The notes beneath the pieces were generated by a model that was not told where the DNA came from, searched no databases, and was given only the letters and a program-made list of their open reading frames with translations. Source: Bacteroides muris (ex Afrizal et al. 2022) (lineage in GTDB: Bacteria; Bacteroidota; Bacteroidia; Bacteroidales; Bacteroidaceae). From it: 64,000 nucleotides of DNA. The DNA lies in contig NZ_SRYZ01000007.1 in the NCBI RefSeq assembly GCF_004793475.1, positions 54,405-118,404 of the forward strand. The letters are read 5' to 3'. A program made the translations under genes and the position numbers. Below are positions 43,486-52,659 of this stretch, piece by piece; within the stretch, counting starts at the first letter, position 1, and each line of letters begins with the position of its first letter.

Positions 43486-44211
43486 TTAAATTTCTTCCAA
43501 GGCATAATATTGATAGTCCCGGAGAACGGTTTGAAGAAAGTTTTCCGGACTACTGTCATGAGGGGTGATGGAGAGAAGTTCCTGCACTTTTCTAGCAAGG
43601 GAAGCAATGCGGCGTGTACGGTCTTTTTTACCCGATTGCAGGGTCCGGGTAATGACGTTGATTTGCTCCAATGATAAGTCGGAAACTTGTGGATAGGTAG
43701 GCCGGTAGTCTTTGGTCAGGTAGTCGAACTCATCGAGGCTGACGTGTATCTTGCGGTAATTCTTTTCTTTGATTACCATGGTGCCAGCGGCAAGGTCTCC
43801 CATTCGCTGGCTGTTTTTTGTCAAAAGGACGACCAGAAGTCCCAAGCCACCGGTCATCGGTCCGTCGATAGGGAAGAGAAACCATCGGAGCAGGTATGAG
43901 CCTATGCTGGGCGTGGAGCCATCCGCTTTTACGACACGGATGTTCATTATCCGCTTACCGAAACTTTGTCCCTGATTGAACATTTCGCAAAGAAATGCGT
44001 AGAACAAGACCGGCAGGTAGACGATAGCGAGGAAGAAAAGCATCGCGAAATCAGAAGGCAGGTGAATTCGTGAGAACAAGTCAAAAGTAGAAAATACATA
44101 GATTCCAAGCAGAATATAGTCTATAACCAGTGCAATGAGTCGCTCACCGATACTGGCAGGCGTTTGACTGATGCGGACAAACTGTCCGGTGATAATTGTA
44201 GATTCTGCCAT
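43486..44211 (-). CDS. RDD-family membrane protein
   Basis: 241 residues. The RDD domain at about 15-130 has ERLIALVIDYILLGIYVFST (Arg then Asp-Asp equivalents) with three or so hydrophobic segments. A soluble C-terminal part follows (DYLTKDYRPTYPQVSDLSLE, LARKVQELLSITPHD). The role is unknown; RDD proteins are sometimes ion antiporters. It is divergent from, and almost always a neighbour of, the SpoIIM-MoxR-DUF58 genes in Bacteroidetes, so it probably belongs to that system. Promoter CAAATATA is at 44242-44249. Confidence 0.82.
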   Translation of the reverse strand: MAESTIITGQFVRISQTPASIGERLIALVIDYILLGIYVFSTFDLFSRIHLPSDFAMLFFLAIVYLPVLFYAFLCEMFNQGQSFGKRIMNIRVVKADGSTPSIGSYLLRWFLFPIDGPMTGGLGLLVVLLTKNSQRMGDLAAGTMVIKEKNYRKIHVSLDEFDYLTKDYRPTYPQVSDLSLEQINVITRTLQSGKKDRTRRIASLARKVQELLSITPHDSSPENFLQTVLRDYQYYALEEI

Positions 44212-44237
44212 TCCTAATAAAACATTTTCAGTATTTC

Positions 44238-44269
44238 ATTGCAAATATATCATTATTCTCTTATTTTTG
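44238..44269. promoter_or_regulatory. Divergent promoters for the RDD gene and the SpoIIM operon
   Basis: Plus strand: TATTTTTG at 44262-44269 with ATTG ending 20 bases earlier, serving the SpoIIM operon. Minus strand: TATATTTG at 44242-44249 serving the RDD gene. The two overlap, so expression may be linked. Confidence 0.55.
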
Positions 44270-44311
44270 TTACCAATTTCAGACAAAACTTCTCTGAGAT
44301 AGTCATGGAGT

Positions 44312-45274
44312 ATGAAAGAAGTGACGTTTATCCGGTGGAACATCGAAAAATGGAAACAAGCAGAAAAAATAGTGGAGCAGGCAGACAGTCTGTCTCCCGA
44401 TGAGCTTGCCGACGCATATATGGAGCTTACGGCAGACTTGGCTTTTGCCCAAACGCATTTCTCCGCTTCCCGCATTACTATCTATCTGAACAATCTCGCT
44501 TCAGCGTTGCACAACCGCATTTATAGAAATAAGCGCGAGAAATGGTCAAGAATTGTCACCTACTGGACTCGTGAAGTACCTTTGGCTATGCGCGATGCAC
44601 GCCGTGAGCTGTTGGTTTCCTTCATTATATTTGCGGTTAGCGCATTGATAGGAGTGGTATCCGCTACCGGAGATCCCGATTTTGTGCGTTTGGTTTTAGG
44701 AAATTCTTATGTGGATATGACTTTGAACAACATCGCCAATGGCGAACCCATGGCTGTATATAACGGCTCCTCCGAGCTCCCTATGTTTCTGGGTATCACG
44801 CTGAACAATATCATGGTCTCCTTCAACTGCTTTGCCATGGGGCTGCTGACCAGTTTTGGTACCGGATACATGCTCCTTAACAATGGCATCATGTTAGGGG
44901 CTTTCCAAACCTTTTTTTATCAGCATGGCTTGCTTTGGGAGTCCTCTCTTGCCATTTGGCTGCACGGGACACTTGAAATCTGGGCAATTATTGTAGCCGG
45001 TGCCGCCGGTCTTGCCCTGGGCAACGGATGGCTTTTTCCCGGAACCTATTCAAGGCTGGAATCTTTCAAGCGAGGAGCCAAGAAAGGATTGAAAATAGTG
45101 GTGGGTACGATCCCCGTATTCGTCATGGCAGGATTTATAGAAGGCTTTATCACCCGCCATACCGGACTTCCGGATATCCTGAGGCTCGGTTTTATCCTGC
45201 TCTCTTTGTCGTTTATTCTTTTTTACTATATTTATTTACCAGACAGAAAGAAACATGGAAGCGCAGAAACCTAA
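44312..45274 (+). CDS. SpoIIM-family (stage II sporulation protein M-like) membrane protein
   Basis: 320 residues. A basic, soluble N-terminus (about 1-105) is followed by six or so helices (about 106-125, 170-195, 205-220, 235-260, 278-295, 300-318). LGNSYVDMTLNNIANGEPMA and FLGITLNNIMVSFNCFAMGLL are characteristic. In non-sporulating Bacteroidetes this protein has no spore role; it marks a conserved cluster with RDD, DUF4129, DUF4350, MoxR and DUF58. Its last 20 bases overlap the next gene. Confidence 0.88.
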   Translation: MKEVTFIRWNIEKWKQAEKIVEQADSLSPDELADAYMELTADLAFAQTHFSASRITIYLNNLASALHNRIYRNKREKWSRIVTYWTREVPLAMRDARRELLVSFIIFAVSALIGVVSATGDPDFVRLVLGNSYVDMTLNNIANGEPMAVYNGSSELPMFLGITLNNIMVSFNCFAMGLLTSFGTGYMLLNNGIMLGAFQTFFYQHGLLWESSLAIWLHGTLEIWAIIVAGAAGLALGNGWLFPGTYSRLESFKRGAKKGLKIVVGTIPVFVMAGFIEGFITRHTGLPDILRLGFILLSLSFILFYYIYLPDRKKHGSAET

Positions 45275-46199
45275 AATCGCACTGTATGCACAACGCTCTT
45301 TTGGAGAGAAATTGACCGCTGCCTTTGATTTTATCAAAGAGAACAGTAAGCTGTTAATGAAGTTTACCACCTATCTGATTTTGCCGCTTTGTCTGCTTCA
45401 AGGGCTGAGCCTGAACGGACTGATGAGCGGTGCAATGGCTTTGGGTGATATGACCGGAGGCTCGTTCGACTCTTCTGTTGCCGGGTCGTCCGTCATGATG
45501 TTGGTGACTTATTATAGTCTGTATGCCGTTCTCTATCTGTTGGGGACTGTAATGCTGACCTCTCTGGTCTACGCTTTGGTCCGTACTTACAATGAACGGG
45601 AAGAACGCTTGGAGGGAGTGACGTTAGGGATGCTGAAGCCCTTGTTGTTCCGTAACGTCAGAAGGTTGTTCCTGATAGCGATTGTGGGTGTGCTTTTAGT
45701 GTTGCTTGTGGGGGGTGTTGCCGGTTTTCTGGTTACCATCATCCCGGTTATGATACTTGTGTCCCTGTTTGTTTTGCTTGTTATTGTGGTGTCTGTGCCG
45801 CTTGCTATTTGGGCTCCTGTTTATCTGTTTGAAGATATTCATATCATGGATGCTTTGAAGAAAGCCTATCGTCTGGGATTTGCTACTTGGGGAGGTATTG
45901 TGTTGATTTCCATTGTTATGGGATTCATTGCCCTCATCTTGCAGGGAGTGACTATGATTCCGTGGTATATCGGGACTATTGTGAAATATATTTTTGTGAT
46001 GACCGATACGGGTGGTGGCGCCACTGTCTCGGTAGGTTATAACTTTATGCTTTATCTGTTGGCGGTAGTCCAGGCATTCGGAGTCTATCTGTCCATGATT
46101 TTCTCATTGCTGGGGCTGGCCTATCAATACGGTCATGCTTCGGAAAAGATAGATTATGTGATGGTGGAGAATGATATTGACAATTTTGACAAACTCTGA
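45255..46199 (+). CDS. Multi-pass membrane protein of the SpoIIM-MoxR cluster, function unknown
   Basis: 314 residues from the ATG at 45255, which overlaps the end of the SpoIIM gene. An N-terminal amphipathic stretch (SFGEKLTAAFDFIKENSKLL) leads to about six transmembrane segments with Leu/Val/Ile runs (LVLLVGGVAGFLVTIIPVMI). A conserved-looking loop ALKKAYRLGFATWGGIV is present. It resembles the glycerophosphoryl-diester-type or DUF975-like integral membrane proteins, but I do not recognise a specific family. Confidence 0.75.
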   Translation: MEAQKPKIALYAQRSFGEKLTAAFDFIKENSKLLMKFTTYLILPLCLLQGLSLNGLMSGAMALGDMTGGSFDSSVAGSSVMMLVTYYSLYAVLYLLGTVMLTSLVYALVRTYNEREERLEGVTLGMLKPLLFRNVRRLFLIAIVGVLLVLLVGGVAGFLVTIIPVMILVSLFVLLVIVVSVPLAIWAPVYLFEDIHIMDALKKAYRLGFATWGGIVLISIVMGFIALILQGVTMIPWYIGTIVKYIFVMTDTGGGATVSVGYNFMLYLLAVVQAFGVYLSMIFSLLGLAYQYGHASEKIDYVMVENDIDNFDKL

Positions 46200-46208
46200 T
46201 AGCGGACT

Positions 46209-46823
46209 ATGAATATGGCTCCGGCTGATACACTGGTTTATGATACTGCACAGATTGCCGTTTGGCAGTCCGACCCGGCGTTTGCTTACAGCCGTGAGTT
46301 GATGGCTCCTGAAATCAATGTGCTTGAGTGGATTGGAAAGTGGTTCGGCAGGCTGCTGGACAAGATATTTGGCAATACGTTCGTAGAAGAATATTCGGAG
46401 GTTGTGTTGATATGCATTGCGGTCCTTATCTTGATGCTGGTCATCTGGTTTGTATATAAGAAGCGTCCGGAACTGTTCATGCGTTCGCGCAAGAATGGCG
46501 CGCCCTATACGGTGGGGGAGGATACCATCTATGGAGTGGATTTTGCGAAAGAAATCACTGGAGTGCTTGCCCGGAAGGATTATCGGGAGGCTGTGCGTCT
46601 GCTTTATCTGCAGACATTGAAACGGCTTAGTGATGGGAAACGTATAGACTGGCAGTTGTATAAAACGCCTACGCAATACATCTATGAAGTCCGCCTGCCT
46701 GCTTTCCGCCAAATGACCCATCACTTCTTGCAGGTGCGTTACGGAAATTTTGAGGCGACCGAAGCATTGTTCCGTATCATGCAGAATTTACAGAAAGAGG
46801 TAGAGAAAGGAGAGACGGCATGA
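46209..46823 (+). CDS. DUF4129 domain protein
   Basis: 204 residues. A short N-terminal periplasmic part and one membrane helix (about 82-100, VVLICIAVLILMLVIWFVYK) precede a cytoplasmic DUF4129 region (REAVRLLYLQTLKRLSDGKR, IDWQLYKTPTQYIYEV). Proteins of this kind accompany MoxR/DUF58/transglutaminase modules. Function unknown. It starts nine bases after the preceding gene and its stop overlaps the DUF4350 start (ATGA). Confidence 0.82.
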   Translation: MNMAPADTLVYDTAQIAVWQSDPAFAYSRELMAPEINVLEWIGKWFGRLLDKIFGNTFVEEYSEVVLICIAVLILMLVIWFVYKKRPELFMRSRKNGAPYTVGEDTIYGVDFAKEITGVLARKDYREAVRLLYLQTLKRLSDGKRIDWQLYKTPTQYIYEVRLPAFRQMTHHFLQVRYGNFEATEALFRIMQNLQKEVEKGETA

Positions 46824-48043
46824 AAGGAAACCATTGGTTTATAGCCGGTATCATTGCTTTTCTGGTACTGATGTTTGCGATAGAGTGCCGTCTGCCGAAG
46901 AAGTTTGTTTGGAACCCTACATTCAGCCATTATGATAAACAGCCGTTCGGTTGCGCCGTGTTCGACAGCCTGCTGTCTTCATCATTGCCGAAGGGATATT
47001 CATTGTCGAGAAAGACCTTTTATGAGTTGGAACAGGAAGATACGGCACTCCGTCGTGGAATACTGGTTATCACCGACAACCTGCATCTGACGAATGTGGA
47101 TGTGGAGGCAATGCTGAAGATGGCGGAACGGGGAGACCGGATTACGCTGGTAGGAAGTTCTTTCAGCCGTATCTTGAAAGATACGTTGGGATTTGAGTGT
47201 GGATATTCCTCTTTTAATCCATTAGCGTTGAAGAAGGATGCCATTGCATTACGTTCAAAAGACAGTTTGTATTGGGTGGGGGACTCAGCAATCTATCCTC
47301 GTCAGGTATTTTGTTTCTACCCCCAGCTTTGCCAGTCCCATTTCTTTGCAGATTCCATTTCTTGTGAAATATGGGCGAAAAAAACTATTGTTGGGGGAGA
47401 GTCCCATCCGGTTGCCATGTCGGTTTCTTGGGGAAAGGGGGAGGTTATGCTGGTTTCCACTCCCCTGCTTTTTACGAACTATGGGGTACTGGATGGGAAA
47501 AATGTGGCTTATCTTTTTCGTATATTATCCCCAATGGGTGGATTTCCCATTGTCCGAACCGAAAGCTACATGAAAGAAACAGCCCAGGTACAGATGTCTC
47601 CTTTTCGCTATTTTCTTTCGCAGCCGCCGCTTCGCTGGGCATTGTACCTGAGTATGGCTTCCATCTTGCTCTTTATGATATTTACAGCCCGCAGAAAGCA
47701 GCGTGCCATTCCCGTTATCCGCGAACCGGAGAATAAATCTTTGGAGTTTGTAGAGTTGATAGGCACCCTTTATTATCAGAAGAAAGACCATGCAGACTTG
47801 GTCCGCAAGAAGTTTTTCTATTTTACGGAGGAACTGAGGAGAGAAATACAGGTGGATGTGAGGGAAGTGGCAGAGGATGAGCGCTCTTTCGGCAGGATTG
47901 CCCGGAAGGCGGGTATGGAGGCGGGGGAAATTGCCGCATTCATCTGTGAGGTAAGGCCGGTGGTGTACGGAGGGCGCAGCATTTCCGAGAAGGAGATGAA
48001 ACGGCTTGTCGATAAAATGAATGAAATAATCAATCATATATAA
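46820..48043 (+). CDS. DUF4350 domain protein
   Basis: 407 residues. An N-terminal signal anchor (FIAGIIAFLVLMFAI) is followed by a DUF4350 extracytoplasmic domain at about 35-260. That domain has a Rossmann/gatekeeper-like layout: LVITDNLHLTNVDVEAMLKM, RGDRITLVGSSFS, GKGEVMLVSTPLLFTN. A second helix (about 270-290) and a cytoplasmic tail (VREVAEDERSFGRIARKAGM) complete it. The function is unknown; the DUF4350 fold is thought to resemble glutamine-amidotransferase-like domains. It is coupled to DUF4129 by an ATGA overlap. Confidence 0.82.
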   Translation: MKGNHWFIAGIIAFLVLMFAIECRLPKKFVWNPTFSHYDKQPFGCAVFDSLLSSSLPKGYSLSRKTFYELEQEDTALRRGILVITDNLHLTNVDVEAMLKMAERGDRITLVGSSFSRILKDTLGFECGYSSFNPLALKKDAIALRSKDSLYWVGDSAIYPRQVFCFYPQLCQSHFFADSISCEIWAKKTIVGGESHPVAMSVSWGKGEVMLVSTPLLFTNYGVLDGKNVAYLFRILSPMGGFPIVRTESYMKETAQVQMSPFRYFLSQPPLRWALYLSMASILLFMIFTARRKQRAIPVIREPENKSLEFVELIGTLYYQKKDHADLVRKKFFYFTEELRREIQVDVREVAEDERSFGRIARKAGMEAGEIAAFICEVRPVVYGGRSISEKEMKRLVDKMNEIINHI

Positions 48044-48054
48044 AGAAGATATTT

Positions 48055-49029
48055 ATGGAGGTGAACACAGAAAAACGAGTGGACTTGACTCTCTTTTCCG
48101 AGAAGATACAAGTGTTGAAGGATTGGATTGCTATGGTCATAGTGGGGCAGGAACAGACGGTGGATCTGGTGCTGACGGCTGTCCTGGCAAACGGTCATGT
48201 GTTGCTGGAAGGAGTGCCGGGAGTGGCAAAGACACTGCTTGCCCGTCTGGTGGCACGCTTGATTGAGGCGGACTTCAGCCGTATTCAGTTCACTCCGGAC
48301 TTGATGCCGAGTGACGTGCTGGGTACTACGGTCTTCAACATGAAAACCAATGACTTTGACTTCCATCAAGGACCGGTGTTTGCCGACATCGTGCTGGTGG
48401 ATGAGATAAACCGTGCTCCAGCCAAGACGCAGGCAGCCTTGTTTGAGGTCATGGAAGAACGGCAGGTCAGCATTGACGGTACCACGCATCAGATGGGAGA
48501 ACTCTATACGATTCTGGCAACCCAGAATCCGGTGGAGCAGGAGGGGACTTATAAGTTGCCCGAAGCGCAATTGGATCGTTTTCTGATGAAGATAACTATG
48601 GGATACCCTTCATTGGAGGAGGAGGTGGATATTCTGGAGCGCCACCACACGAATGCTTCGCTGGTGAAGCTGGACAGTCTGGCGCCCGTTCTTACAAAGG
48701 AAGAACTGCTGTCATTGCGCAGACTGATGGAGCGTGTGTTTGTAGACCGTACACTGCTTCAGTACATCGCGTTGATTGTGCAGCAGACGCGTACCAGCAA
48801 GGCTGTGTATTTAGGAGCCTCTCCGCGTGCGTCCGTGGCAATGATGCAGGCTTCGAAGGCGTATGCACTATTGCAAGGACGCGATTTCGTGACACCGGAG
48901 GATATCAAGTTTATTGCTCCATATGTGCTTCAGCACCGCCTGATATTGACGGCAGAAGCCGAGATGGAAGGTTATTCGTCGGTAAAGGTGACGCAACGTC
49001 TGATTGATAAAGTGGAAGTTCCGAAATGA
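48055..49029 (+). CDS. MoxR-family AAA+ ATPase
   Basis: 324 residues. Walker A is GVPGVAKTLLAR (near residue 50-60), Walker B is IVLVDEINRAPAKTQAALFEVMEE, and sensor 1 is YTILATQNPVEQEGTYKLPEAQLDRFLM. All are typical of MoxR. Such ATPases act as chaperones for insertion of metal or cofactors or for assembly with VWA-domain partners. The DUF58 gene that follows, overlapping by four bases, is the usual partner. Confidence 0.93.
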   Translation: MEVNTEKRVDLTLFSEKIQVLKDWIAMVIVGQEQTVDLVLTAVLANGHVLLEGVPGVAKTLLARLVARLIEADFSRIQFTPDLMPSDVLGTTVFNMKTNDFDFHQGPVFADIVLVDEINRAPAKTQAALFEVMEERQVSIDGTTHQMGELYTILATQNPVEQEGTYKLPEAQLDRFLMKITMGYPSLEEEVDILERHHTNASLVKLDSLAPVLTKEELLSLRRLMERVFVDRTLLQYIALIVQQTRTSKAVYLGASPRASVAMMQASKAYALLQGRDFVTPEDIKFIAPYVLQHRLILTAEAEMEGYSSVKVTQRLIDKVEVPK

Positions 49030-50336
49030 GACTGGGCCGCCGCTTCTATATGGTTCTTGTGCTGATTATCCTGCTGATGGGTATCGGGTATGTCTTTGCT
49101 CCGTTCTTTGCAATCGGGCAGTGGGCGTTGTTTGTTTTGGCCTTGTTGATGCTGGTGGATGGGGCTATGCTCTATCACGTTCATGGCATTCGGGCATTCC
49201 GCCAATGTGCTATCCGTTTCTCAAACGGAGATGAGAACGGCGTGAATATACGTGTGGAGAGCAGTTATCCGTATCCGGTGACTGTGGAAGTGGTGGATGA
49301 GATTCCTTTTGTATTTCAATTGCGAAATGTTGATTTCCGGATGAGGCTTCAGGCGAGTGAGGGCAGGACGATTATGTATCATCTGCGTCCCACGCAGCGG
49401 GGGATTTACTCTTTCGGACGGATTCAGGTGTTTGTGGAAAGCAGGATGGGACTGCTTTCCCGCAGATATACTTGCGGTGTTCCTCAGGATGTTAAGGTAT
49501 ATCCGTCCTATCTGATGCTCCATCGGTATGAGCTGCTGGCCATCAGTGACAATCTGACCGAGCTGGGTATAAAGCGCATCCGTAGGGTGGGGCATCATAC
49601 GGAGTTCGAACAGATAAAGGAGTATGTGAAAGGGGATGATTACCGCACGATAAACTGGAAAGCGAGTGCCCGGCGGCACGAACTTATGGTCAATGTCTAT
49701 CAAGACGAACGTTCCCAGCAAATCTATAATGTGATAGATAAGGGGCGGGTTATGCAGCAGGCATTTCGCGGAATGACTTTGCTTGACTATGCAATCAATG
49801 CTTCCCTTGTCCTATCGTACGTTGTCATGCGGAAGGAGGATAAAGTCGGACTGGTGACGTTCAACGAGCATTTTGATACGTTTGCTCCCGCTTCCCGGCA
49901 GCCTGGTCAAATGCAGATGTTGCTTGAGAATCTTTACAGTCAGCAGACGACTTTTGGAGAAACCGACTTTTCTTCATTGTGTGTACACTTGAACAAGCGT
50001 GTTTGCAAACGGAGCCTTTTGGTGTTGTACACCAATTTCTCTGGTATCAGAAGCCTGAACCGCCAACTGGCTTATCTGCAGCAGTTGAACCGACAGCACC
50101 GTTTGCTTGTTGTCTTCTTTGAAGATGCTGATTTGAAAGAGTACATTGCCATGCCTGCAAAAGATACAGAAGGTTATTACCGTCATGTCATTGCCGAGAA
50201 ATTTGTATTTGAGAAGCGGCTGATTGTTTCCACTTTGAAGCAGCATGGCATTTATTCTTTGCTGACTACACCGGAGAATCTTTCTGTGGATGTGATAAAC
50301 AAGTATCTGGAAATGAAGTCACGCAGCCAGATATAA
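49026..50336 (+). CDS. DUF58 domain protein, MoxR partner
   Basis: 436 residues. Two N-terminal helices (about 6-46) are followed by a beta-rich domain, and then the DUF58 region with GDDYRTINWKASARRHELMV, the signature of the family. A VWA-like segment follows (LLDYAINASLVLSYVVMRKE, ITGVVTFNEHF-like KVGLVTFNEHF). It is membrane-attached and cooperates with MoxR; the client is unknown. The stop precedes a 300-base gap with no gene. Confidence 0.9.
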   Translation: MRLGRRFYMVLVLIILLMGIGYVFAPFFAIGQWALFVLALLMLVDGAMLYHVHGIRAFRQCAIRFSNGDENGVNIRVESSYPYPVTVEVVDEIPFVFQLRNVDFRMRLQASEGRTIMYHLRPTQRGIYSFGRIQVFVESRMGLLSRRYTCGVPQDVKVYPSYLMLHRYELLAISDNLTELGIKRIRRVGHHTEFEQIKEYVKGDDYRTINWKASARRHELMVNVYQDERSQQIYNVIDKGRVMQQAFRGMTLLDYAINASLVLSYVVMRKEDKVGLVTFNEHFDTFAPASRQPGQMQMLLENLYSQQTTFGETDFSSLCVHLNKRVCKRSLLVLYTNFSGIRSLNRQLAYLQQLNRQHRLLVVFFEDADLKEYIAMPAKDTEGYYRHVIAEKFVFEKRLIVSTLKQHGIYSLLTTPENLSVDVINKYLEMKSRSQI

Positions 50337-50640
50337 AGACAGTAACTAAGGTTATATAATCCGTAATAAAGATAGTGAAGATATCCGGGTTTCCGGTAAT
50401 TCTTGAGAGCTTCTGTTAGTGACTTATACAAAGGACTTTGGGAGAATTACCCAATTTTGAGGTAATGATTTGGTAACCGTGCCATATGCTGTGTGCTGCC
50501 TTGATTTGCTATTAGAGAAATTACGTGGCATGTGCGTGTGAAACGCGGTCAAAACATGGAGCCAAGTGTAGGTATCATGGATAGTCAAAGAGTCAAATGG
50601 GGGGGAATAAAAGGCCGGGGGAGTAAAAGGGGGAGTAGTA
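50337..50640. other. Gap between DUF58 and the tRNA-Asp terminator
   Basis: No supported gene. It contains G-runs at 50599-50635 (seven, five and five G separated by AT-rich spacers), which could form a quadruplex. Nothing else is seen. Confidence 0.5.
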
Positions 50641-50689
50641 GAAAAAAGAAAACCTCCGAGATTCAATATCTCGGAGGTTTTCTTTTTTC
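50641..50689. terminator. Terminator of tRNA-Asp
   Basis: A perfect 22-bp stem, GAAAAAAGAAAACCTCCGAGAT with its complement, has a 5-base loop TCAAT. On the minus strand, which reads away from tRNA-Asp, the stem ends in TTTTTTC. Confidence 0.9.
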
Positions 50690-50693
50690 TTCG

Positions 50694-50767
50694 CGGTGCG
50701 TACGGGACTCGAACCCGTGACCCCATGCGTGACAGGCATGTATTCTAACCAACTGAACTAACGCACC
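50694..50767 (-). tRNA. tRNA-Asp (GTC)
   Basis: A cloverleaf folds on the minus strand. The acceptor GGTGCGT pairs with ACGCACC, with discriminator G. The D-arm contains AGTTCAGTTGGTTAGA, the anticodon stem CATGC/GCATG closes loop CTGTCAC (anticodon GTC), and the T-arm is CGGGTTCGAGTCCCG. CCA is not encoded. The terminator follows immediately. Confidence 0.96.
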
Positions 50768-51063
50768 ATTATTTCATTTCTTAGTTGCTATCTCTCTCGA
50801 TTGCGGTTGCAAAGGTAGGCATTTTTTTTATATCTGCAATAGCTGTGATGATTTTTTTTAAAAGATTTATATTGTGAATTGTTTTAAGTGTTAATAATTA
50901 GGGAGTTATGTAAATAAGAAAAACTGAGTTTAATATCTGTTTAGAAATGTGCTTGTACCCCGTTTTATCTTTGATAAGAAAACCATTCTTGGAGAAAACG
51001 AAACTTTTTGAGGCTTCTTTTAAACTTCTTGCTCGAAAAGTTCGTTGTTTTGCAATAAATAGT
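50768..51063. other. Gap between tRNA-Asp and purU
   Basis: AT-rich, without a supported gene. No hairpin with a U-tail is seen. Confidence 0.5.
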
Positions 51064-51071
51064 TATTTTTG
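51064..51071 (+). promoter_or_regulatory. -7 promoter element of purU
   Basis: TATTTTTG, 50 bases before the ATG at 51122. Confidence 0.5.
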
Positions 51072-51121
51072 CGAACTCAAAATGAGAATGTTGTAATTTG
51101 AAAAGTGAAAAACATTTTAGG

Positions 51122-51979
51122 ATGATGAAAATAGCCAAACTGTTGCTGCACTGTCCTGACAAACCAGGTATATTGGCAGAAGTAACAGACTTTATAACGG
51201 TGAACAAAGGTAATATTATCTATTTGGATCAGTATGTAGACCATGTAGAGAATATCTTTTTCATGCGTATCGAATGGGAATTGATGGATTTTCTGGTGCC
51301 TCAGGAAAAGATTGAGGATTATTTCGCCACTTTGTATGCACAGAAGTATGAGATGAATTTCCGACTCTATTTCTCCGATACAAAACCGCGTATGGCTATC
51401 TTTGTTTCGAAAATGTCCCATTGTTTATTCGACTTGCTGGCACGCTATACCGCTGGTGAATGGAATGTGGATATACCTCTTATAATAAGCAATCATCCCG
51501 ATTTGCAGCATGTTGCTGAACGTTTCGGTATTCCTTTCCATCTTTTTCCTATTACCAAAGAGACAAAGGAGGAGCAAGAGAAGAAGGAAATGGAGTTGCT
51601 GGCAAAGTATAAAATCACTTTTATAGTGCTGGCACGCTACATGCAGGTCATTTCAGAACGAATGATAAATGCTTATCCCAACCGGATAATCAACATTCAT
51701 CACTCTTTCCTTCCGGCATTTGTGGGAGCGAAACCTTATCATGCTGCATTTGAACGTGGAGTGAAGATTATTGGAGCCACCAGCCACTATGTTACCACGG
51801 AGTTGGATGCCGGCCCTATCATAGAGCAGGATGTGGTGCGCATTACGCATAAGGACACTGTACAGGATTTGGTGAACAAAGGCAAGGATTTGGAAAAGAT
51901 AGTGCTTTCCCGTGCCGTTCAGAAGCATATTGAACGCAAGGTGTTGGCATATAAGAATAAAACAGTAATATTTAATTGA
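51122..51979 (+). CDS. purU: Formyltetrahydrofolate deformylase PurU
   Basis: 285 residues from the ATG at 51122, the usual family length. An ACT domain is at about 1-85 (AKLLLHCPDKPGILAEVTDF), followed by a formyltransferase domain with the catalytic Asn-His pair in IINIHHSFLPAFVGAKPY and Asp in VTTELDAGPIIEQDVV. It hydrolyses 10-formyl-THF to formate and THF, balancing one-carbon pools and supplying formate for purine synthesis. A TTG start at 51098 is in frame but would be less usual. The his genes begin 70 bases downstream. Confidence 0.93.
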   Translation: MMKIAKLLLHCPDKPGILAEVTDFITVNKGNIIYLDQYVDHVENIFFMRIEWELMDFLVPQEKIEDYFATLYAQKYEMNFRLYFSDTKPRMAIFVSKMSHCLFDLLARYTAGEWNVDIPLIISNHPDLQHVAERFGIPFHLFPITKETKEEQEKKEMELLAKYKITFIVLARYMQVISERMINAYPNRIINIHHSFLPAFVGAKPYHAAFERGVKIIGATSHYVTTELDAGPIIEQDVVRITHKDTVQDLVNKGKDLEKIVLSRAVQKHIERKVLAYKNKTVIFN

Positions 51980-52048
51980 TGAATAATTGATAAAAGAAAA
52001 TTCTTTGTTACTTATTATCAGTTCTTTATTATCAATTCAATTGCAGGA

Positions 52049-52639
52049 ATGAAGGTTGCAGTTATCAAATATAATGCGGGTAATATCCGTTCGGTGGATT
52101 ATGCCTTGAAACGCTTGGGAGTAGAGGCAGTGATTACAGCGGATGAGGCTGTGCTACGTACGGCCGATAAGGTTATATTCCCCGGTGTGGGAGAGGCGGA
52201 AACTACTATGGTTTTTTTGCGCGCTGGTGGTATGGATAAACTGATAAAGGAGTTGCGTCAGCCGGTGTTAGGTATTTGTCTGGGTATGCAGCTGATGTGC
52301 CGCCACTCTGAAGAGGGAGATGTGGACTGCTTGGGTGTCTTTGATGCTGACGTAAAGCGTTTCATTTCGCAGAGGCACGAGGATAAAGTGCCTCATATGG
52401 GATGGAATACCATTGCTCAGACCAATAGCGGACTTTTTAAAGGGTTTACTAAAGAAGAGTTTGTTTATTTCGTACATAGTTTCTATGTGCCTGTTAATGA
52501 TTGTACGGCAGCCGTGACGGATTACATTCATCCGTTCAGTGCTGCTTTGCATAAGGACAATTATTACGCCACACAGTTCCATCCCGAAAAGAGTGGAAGT
52601 GTGGGAGAGCGTATCTTGAGAAATTTTTTGGAACTGTAA
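52049..52639 (+). CDS. hisH: Imidazole glycerol phosphate synthase, glutaminase subunit
   Basis: 196 residues, a class I glutamine amidotransferase. The nucleophile is C77 in VLGICLGMQLM, with the oxyanion-strand PGVGEA before it and the His-Glu pair in FHPEKSGS near 178. It supplies ammonia to HisF, converting PRFAR to IGP and AICAR in histidine synthesis. It begins the his run hisH-hisA-hisF-hisIE on one strand. Confidence 0.96.
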   Translation: MKVAVIKYNAGNIRSVDYALKRLGVEAVITADEAVLRTADKVIFPGVGEAETTMVFLRAGGMDKLIKELRQPVLGICLGMQLMCRHSEEGDVDCLGVFDADVKRFISQRHEDKVPHMGWNTIAQTNSGLFKGFTKEEFVYFVHSFYVPVNDCTAAVTDYIHPFSAALHKDNYYATQFHPEKSGSVGERILRNFLEL

Positions 52640-52659
52640 ATCGTCAAATTGTAAATAAA

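Noticed and set aside
43414..43674. 86-codon plus-strand frame preceded by TATATTTG at 43354-43361
   Set aside because: The promoter-like element is real in sequence, but the frame overlaps the RDD C-terminus, has no family and lacks a -33 element; more likely a shadow.
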